The translations under genes and the position numbers were made by a program. From an uncultured Lachnospiraceae bacterium (lineage in GTDB: Bacteria; Bacillota; Clostridia; Lachnospirales; Lachnospiraceae), in contig CADADA010000033.1 of the NCBI GenBank assembly GCA_902786515.1, positions 1 to 35,537 of the forward strand: a stretch of DNA of 35,537 nucleotides, read 5' to 3'. Of this stretch, positions 32,177 through 35,537 are shown piece by piece; position 1 is the first letter of the stretch, and each line of letters begins with the position of its first letter. A model generated the notes under the pieces. That model did not search any database. It was not told the DNA's origin and was given only the letters and a program-made list of their open reading frames with translations.

Positions 32177-33160
32177 CTACGCAAGAGCCGCAGTAATGAT
32201 TGCCATTGAATATACTTCAGCAGCATTGCATCCTCTTGATAAATCATTAATAGGTGCATTCAGTCCAAGCAGAATCGGTCCATACGCCTCGAACGAACCA
32301 AGTCTCTGCGCAATCTTGTACCCTATATTACCTGCATTAATATCAGGGAAGATAAATGTGTTAACATGTCCCGCAATATCCGAACCCGGACACTTAACTC
32401 TTGAAACTCTAGGCGAAACCGCAGCATCAAACTGCACCTCACCAATAATCGGCAAATCCGGAGCCACCTTCTTTGTCTTTTCAGCAGCATTTCTCATCTT
32501 ATCAACATCTTCGCCTTTTCCGGAACCAAGTGTCGAATAACTTAAGAAACCAACTTTAGGGTCTACTCCGAAAATCTTGGCGCATCGTGCTGTCTCTGTA
32601 GCTATCTCAACGAGTTCATCCTCTGTAGGATGGATATTAATCGCACAATCTCCCATTGCCAGTACTTCGTTATCTCCTGTAGCAGAAGGTCTTACCAGTA
32701 TGAAACATGATGACACTATAGTATTTCCCGGCTTAGTCTTTATAAGCTGCAATGCAGGACGTACAGTATCTGCTGTAGAATAAGTAGCTCCTCCTAACAA
32801 TGAATCTGCAATGTTCATCTTTACCAGCATTGTTCCAAAATAATTAGGCTGTGACAAAAATTGCTTAGCCTGTTCTCTTGTAACTCCCTTACTTTTGCGA
32901 AGTTCACAAAACAAATCAATCATTTCATCAATTCTGTCAAAATTATCAGGATTAATAATCTCCGCCCCTCTGATGTTAAAACCACTCTCTTCGGCAACTT
33001 TATTAACCTCTTCCGGATCTCCTACCAATATAGGATGTAAAAAGTTACTAGCCAGAAGTCTTGAAGCTGCCTCCTGTATTCTAGGGTCATTTCCCTCCGT
33101 AAATACAATTTTCTTAGGGTTTTCTTTTAAAATAGATATTAATTGTCCAAATCCAAACAT
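32177..33160 (-). CDS. pta: Phosphate acetyltransferase
   Basis: This 327-residue enzyme interconverts acetyl-CoA and acetyl phosphate. It is the short, single-domain bacterial type. Landmarks include IVFTEGNDPRIQEAASRLL at the start, the ADSLLGGATYSTADTVRPAL block, FLSYSTLGSGKG, and the C-terminal GLNAPINDLSRGCNAAEVYSMA. The start is ATG 33160 because GGAGG lies 8 bases upstream; an ATG at 33175 precedes that site. Acetate kinase (ackA) usually follows pta, but the 179 bases after it hold no gene and the kinase-LRR promoter begins there. The gene is divergent from the DtxR-family regulator. Confidence 0.95.
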   Translation of the reverse strand: MFGFGQLISILKENPKKIVFTEGNDPRIQEAASRLLASNFLHPILVGDPEEVNKVAEESGFNIRGAEIINPDNFDRIDEMIDLFCELRKSKGVTREQAKQFLSQPNYFGTMLVKMNIADSLLGGATYSTADTVRPALQLIKTKPGNTIVSSCFILVRPSATGDNEVLAMGDCAINIHPTEDELVEIATETARCAKIFGVDPKVGFLSYSTLGSGKGEDVDKMRNAAEKTKKVAPDLPIIGEVQFDAAVSPRVSRVKCPGSDIAGHVNTFIFPDINAGNIGYKIAQRLGSFEAYGPILLGLNAPINDLSRGCNAAEVYSMAIITAALA

Positions 33161-33189
33161 CGTTTCTGCCTCCATAGTTTTATATATCT

Positions 33190-33217
33190 ATTATAGAACA
33201 TTTTCACAAAATCACAA
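33190..33217 (-). promoter_or_regulatory. Promoter of pta
   Basis: On minus, TTGTGA (33212-33217) and TATAAT (33190-33195) are 16 bases apart. A small inverted repeat, ATCA-CAA-TGAT at 33211-33221, overlaps the -35 box. Confidence 0.6.
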
Positions 33218-33255
33218 TGATATCCTTTGTTTTTTTTATAAGACAATACAAAAAA

Positions 33256-33284
33256 TTGATTTTAATTACCATTCATGGTATAAT
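33256..33284 (+). promoter_or_regulatory. Promoter of the DtxR-family regulator
   Basis: TTGATT (33256-33261) and TATAAT (33279-33284) are 17 bases apart, with a TG one base before the -10. An inverted repeat ACCAT-TC-ATGGT (33268-33279) fills the spacer and CATCA-T-TGATG (33290-33300) lies at the expected transcription start; either could be an autoregulatory operator. Confidence 0.75.
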
Positions 33285-33318
33285 GGTTGCATCATTGATG
33301 AAAGTAAGAGGTTTTAAT

Positions 33319-33690
33319 ATGAACATACATAAATCAGGTGAAGATTATCTCGAAGCAATTTTGATGTTAGGTAAAAGAAATGGAAATGTCCGTTCCATTG
33401 ATATCGCTAATGAGCTGCAGTTCAAAAAGTCAAGTGTTAGTGTAGCTATGAAAAATCTGCGTCTGGATAATTATATTGTTGTAGATGAAAATGGATTTAT
33501 CACTTTGACAGAAAAAGGATTTGAAATTGCTAATAAGATTTATGAAAGACATACGTTTCTGACAGATTTTCTCATTTCAATAGGTGTAAATGAAGATGTC
33601 GCTGCAGAAGATGCCTGCAAAATTGAACATGACATAAGCGCTGAAAGCTTTAGTGCTTTAAAAAACTATATAGCAGAAACAAACCGGTAA
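33319..33690 (+). CDS. DtxR/MntR-family metal-dependent transcriptional regulator
   Basis: This 123-residue protein is a short DtxR-family repressor that should bind DNA when loaded with Fe(II) or Mn(II). The winged helix lies at ~17-60 (VRSIDIANELQFKKSSVSVAMKNL), and the dimerisation/metal domain follows. Likely ligands include D9 and E12 in SGEDYLEAIL, the His of YERHTFL, and C-x-x-E-H in DACKIEH, where the Cys is as in DtxR rather than MntR. The C-terminal SH3-like domain of full DtxR is absent. The start is ATG 33319 with AAGAGG 7 bases upstream; the frame is open further upstream but contains the promoter. No transporter gene is adjacent. Confidence 0.85.
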   Translation: MNIHKSGEDYLEAILMLGKRNGNVRSIDIANELQFKKSSVSVAMKNLRLDNYIVVDENGFITLTEKGFEIANKIYERHTFLTDFLISIGVNEDVAAEDACKIEHDISAESFSALKNYIAETNR

Positions 33691-33707
33691 GCAACCGGTT
33701 TGTTTTT
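33677..33707 (+). terminator. Intrinsic terminator between convergent regulator and trmD genes
   Basis: A perfect 12-base stem (AAACAAACCGGT at 33677-33688, complement at 33694-33705) with a 5-base loop is followed by T residues. It contains the regulator's stop codon and ends where the trmD fusion gene ends on minus, so it probably serves both strands. Confidence 0.88.
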
Positions 33708-34880
33708 CTATACGGAATATATTTGTTCACACATTTTCATTCCACTGTCAGTTCTGAATATTGTTGAATATACTTTTTTTATTTGTTCTTCTGTCATATC
33801 CTCTTCGTGCATGTTTACAAGAAAATCGGCTTCAACTAATATCTGATAATCTATACCTGTGATATCTTCATATGTGTGATGATGCCCTACAAGGTATTTT
33901 ACCCTTTCTATAAGTTCTTCATCATAACAAAGTTTTAACAACAGTTTTTGTGCCTCACGCGGACCATATCTTTCTTGAAGTTTCCCGCTACAATTTCCAT
34001 GTTTTTCTTCACTTATTTTTATTCCAATATCATGTACAATCGCTGCTGTTTCAAGTATATACCTCGTTCTCTCATCAACCTTTTCCATTTTTGCTATATG
34101 CGAAGCTAATGAATACACCTTAATCATATGCTGGATTCTTTTGACATCACCTTCAAAATATTCTATCACACATTCTATCAATTTGTCAGTTTTACCGTTA
34201 TCTGAAAATAAATCAGGTCGTCTCTCTACAGTTCTTGCCACCGCAAGATTATGACGCCATTTTTCAATATTTGCATGATGCCCGGATAAGAGCACCTCCG
34301 GAACCATGCTTCCCATAAACTCTTCAGGTCTTGTATACTGTGGATACTCGAGCAGATTATCTGAAAATGATTCGTCCTGTGCAGACACTTCATTACTTAA
34401 TACACCTTTTACCATTCTCGATATTGAATCAATCATAACCATGGCAGGAAGTTCACCACCGGTAAGGACATAATCACCTATAGACACGTAATCCGTAACT
34501 ATCATTTCAAGTACTCTTTCATCAATTCCTTCGTAATGTCCGCACAAAAAAACTATGTCATCTTCATGTGCCAGCTCTTTTGCCATTTGCTGGTTAAAAA
34601 CTTTTCCCTGTGGAGTAAGATACACTACTCTTGTTCTTTTGCCAATTTTATTTTCTATATATTTATAGCAATCATACACCGGCTGTGGCTGCATTACCAT
34701 TCCAGCTCCACCACCGTAAGGATAATCATCCACGTGACCATGCTTATCATTTGTAAAGTCCCTTATATTAACTGCTTCAAAATTAATAATCCCATTTTTT
34801 TTAGCTCTTCCTGTAATACTGGTCTTTAGACCACTCATAATCATATCCGGAAATAATGTCATTATATAATAATTCTTCAC
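33708..34880 (-). CDS. trmD: TrmD tRNA (guanine-37-N1)-methyltransferase fused to an HD phosphohydrolase domain
   Basis: This 390-residue protein has two parts. Residues 1-~228 are a complete TrmD: YYIMTLFPDM, DDYPYGGGAGM, the trefoil-knot segment SIGDYVLTGGELP, the probable catalytic D169 in SAQDESFSDNLLEYPQYTRP, and HHANIEKWRHNLAVARTVERRPDL. This half would methylate G37 of tRNA with S-adenosylmethionine. Residues ~231-390 are an HD-superfamily domain with H251, H283-D284 (AAIVHDIG), H333-H335 (VGHHHTYEDI) and D352 (VEADFLVN), a full metal-site set expected for phosphohydrolase or phosphodiesterase activity. No stop lies between them. The start is GTG, overlapping the rimM stop (TAGTG), with AAGGA 8 bases upstream. 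Typical TrmD is ~240-255 residues, so the extra domain is a real extension. Confidence 0.93.
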   Translation of the reverse strand: MKNYYIMTLFPDMIMSGLKTSITGRAKKNGIINFEAVNIRDFTNDKHGHVDDYPYGGGAGMVMQPQPVYDCYKYIENKIGKRTRVVYLTPQGKVFNQQMAKELAHEDDIVFLCGHYEGIDERVLEMIVTDYVSIGDYVLTGGELPAMVMIDSISRMVKGVLSNEVSAQDESFSDNLLEYPQYTRPEEFMGSMVPEVLLSGHHANIEKWRHNLAVARTVERRPDLFSDNGKTDKLIECVIEYFEGDVKRIQHMIKVYSLASHIAKMEKVDERTRYILETAAIVHDIGIKISEEKHGNCSGKLQERYGPREAQKLLLKLCYDEELIERVKYLVGHHHTYEDITGIDYQILVEADFLVNMHEEDMTEEQIKKVYSTIFRTDSGMKMCEQIYSV

Positions 34881-35392
34881 TATCTCAATCCTTCCAGTAA
34901 ATGTACTTTCATCACTTTTTCATCTATATCAGTACTAAGAATACACTGTCTGATAGCAGGAATCAGAATCTCTTTTCCCTGTTCATCCTTTACAACATAT
35001 ACATCATTCGCCCCTGTCTTCAATACATCGGCTAAAGTTCCAAGCACCTCATCCTCATCCGTCACAACCGATATTCCAATTATATCCGTAATAAAAAATT
35101 CTCCTTCTTCAAGAGGAATTGCATCTTTTCTTTCTATCAGTAGCGGACATTTTTTATACTTTTCAACTTCATTTATATCATTAATACCCTTAAATTTAAG
35201 GATAACAAGATTTTTAAAATATCTGACAGAGTTTATCTTTACAGGTATCAGACCTTCTTTTGAATCAATATATACTTTTTTTAATTCATCAAAACGACCG
35301 GCATCTTCTGTAGTCGGATACACCTTAACTTCCCCTTTGATACCATGAGTCTGAGTGATTACTCCCACCTGAAGCATGTTTTCCTTATCCAT
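34880..35392 (-). CDS. rimM: Ribosome maturation factor RimM
   Basis: This 170-residue protein assists 16S rRNA processing and 30S head assembly by binding S19. The N-terminal RimM domain (LQVGVITQTHGIKGEVKVYPTT) is followed by the PRC-barrel domain (EGEFFITDIIGISVVTDEDEVLGTLADVL... VYVVKDEQGKEILIPAI). Length is typical. It is followed directly by trmD, overlapping by one base. The usual neighbours rpsP and a KH-domain gene would lie to the right, outside the window; rplS, which usually follows trmD, is absent. AAAGGA lies about 12 bases before the ATG, a long spacing. Confidence 0.95.
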   Translation of the reverse strand: MDKENMLQVGVITQTHGIKGEVKVYPTTEDAGRFDELKKVYIDSKEGLIPVKINSVRYFKNLVILKFKGINDINEVEKYKKCPLLIERKDAIPLEEGEFFITDIIGISVVTDEDEVLGTLADVLKTGANDVYVVKDEQGKEILIPAIRQCILSTDIDEKVMKVHLLEGLR

Positions 35393-35424
35393 TTTACTCT
35401 CAATTCCTTTCTTCCCTTATGCTT

Positions 35425-35454
35425 ATAATAAATTCACCATAAAGTAAGCGTCAA
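35425..35454 (-). promoter_or_regulatory. Promoter of rimM-trmD
   Basis: On minus, TTGACG (35449-35454) and TATTAT (35425-35430) are 18 bases apart. The -35 box overlaps one copy of the ten-base repeat found again in the adjoining palindrome. Confidence 0.6.
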
Positions 35455-35507
35455 ATCCTACGCCCCGTCTATATAGTAAGCGTCGCTTAATTGCGACGCT
35501 TACTATA
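35443..35507. repeat. Direct and inverted repeats with a 15-base palindrome upstream of rimM
   Basis: The ten-mer AGTAAGCGTC occurs at 35443-35452 and 35475-35484 and in inverted form at 35495-35504. The last two lie in a perfect 15-base inverted repeat (TATAGTAAGCGTCGC at 35472-35486, complement at 35493-35507) with a six-base loop TTAATT. There is no T-run on either side, so it is not a canonical terminator. It could be an operator, an element end, or a processing site. Confidence 0.85.
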
Positions 35508-35537
35508 GCAATCAGCCGGCAGACTTTTCGACCACGG

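Noticed and set aside
33217..33318. 34-residue N-terminal extension of the DtxR-family regulator
   Set aside because: It would run through the promoter and lacks a ribosome binding site; the ATG at 33319 has both the site and the typical family start.

Overview
This window looks like a stretch of core chromosome from an AT-rich, spore-forming Gram-positive anaerobe, most likely in the Clostridia and close to Lachnospiraceae. The evidence is the sporulation sigma factor SigG with a YlmC/YmxH protein and NrdR, a FabK-type enoyl reductase, strong AAGGAGG-type ribosome binding sites, and long BIG2/fibronectin-type secreted proteins. The genus assignment is inference. Nearly every gene lies on the minus strand; only a DUF1292 gene and a DtxR-family regulator are on plus. 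I see no prophage, CRISPR array, rRNA or tRNA, and no gene-free stretch longer than 300 bases.

Layout, left to right, with transcription mostly right to left. 1-142: the GC-rich edge of something outside the window, then a terminator. 143-4900: a 1585-residue secreted multidomain surface protein. 5007-7132: sigG, ylmC, nrdR and yqeG. 7332-8549: an extracytoplasmic trigger-factor-like lipoprotein. 8653-10259: an NA37/NdpA nucleoid protein and a disordered Arg/Gly-rich protein, with a divergent DUF1292 gene. 10730-16285: a repeat-rich membrane protein, gltX and a UvrD/PcrA helicase, apparently one transcript. 16349-24458: a compact type II fatty acid synthesis operon (acpP, fabK, fabD, fabG, fabF, accB, fabZ, accC and an accD-accA fusion) with one strong promoter whose start region carries a FabT-like palindrome. 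24563-30083: an unrecognised two-helix membrane protein followed by MoxR ATPase, DUF58 and transglutaminase genes, preceded by a Zn-ribbon/Ser-Thr kinase/LRR protein at 30180-31997. 32177-33690: pta and a divergent DtxR-family regulator. 33708-35392: trmD fused to an HD domain, and rimM, with an unusual palindrome and direct repeats in the rimM leader.

The genes fall into clear physiological groups: lipid synthesis, acetyl-phosphate metabolism, tRNA charging and modification, sporulation control, and envelope assembly or signalling. The points most worth a second look are the TrmD-HD fusion, the kinase/membrane protein/MoxR/DUF58/transglutaminase neighbourhood, the AccD-AccA fusion without the usual AccA N-terminus, the FabT-like operator, the acidic-tailed trigger-factor lipoprotein, the seven-repeat membrane protein ahead of gltX, and the repeat architecture in front of rimM. 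All start-site choices, promoters and terminators were read by eye; no database search was possible.
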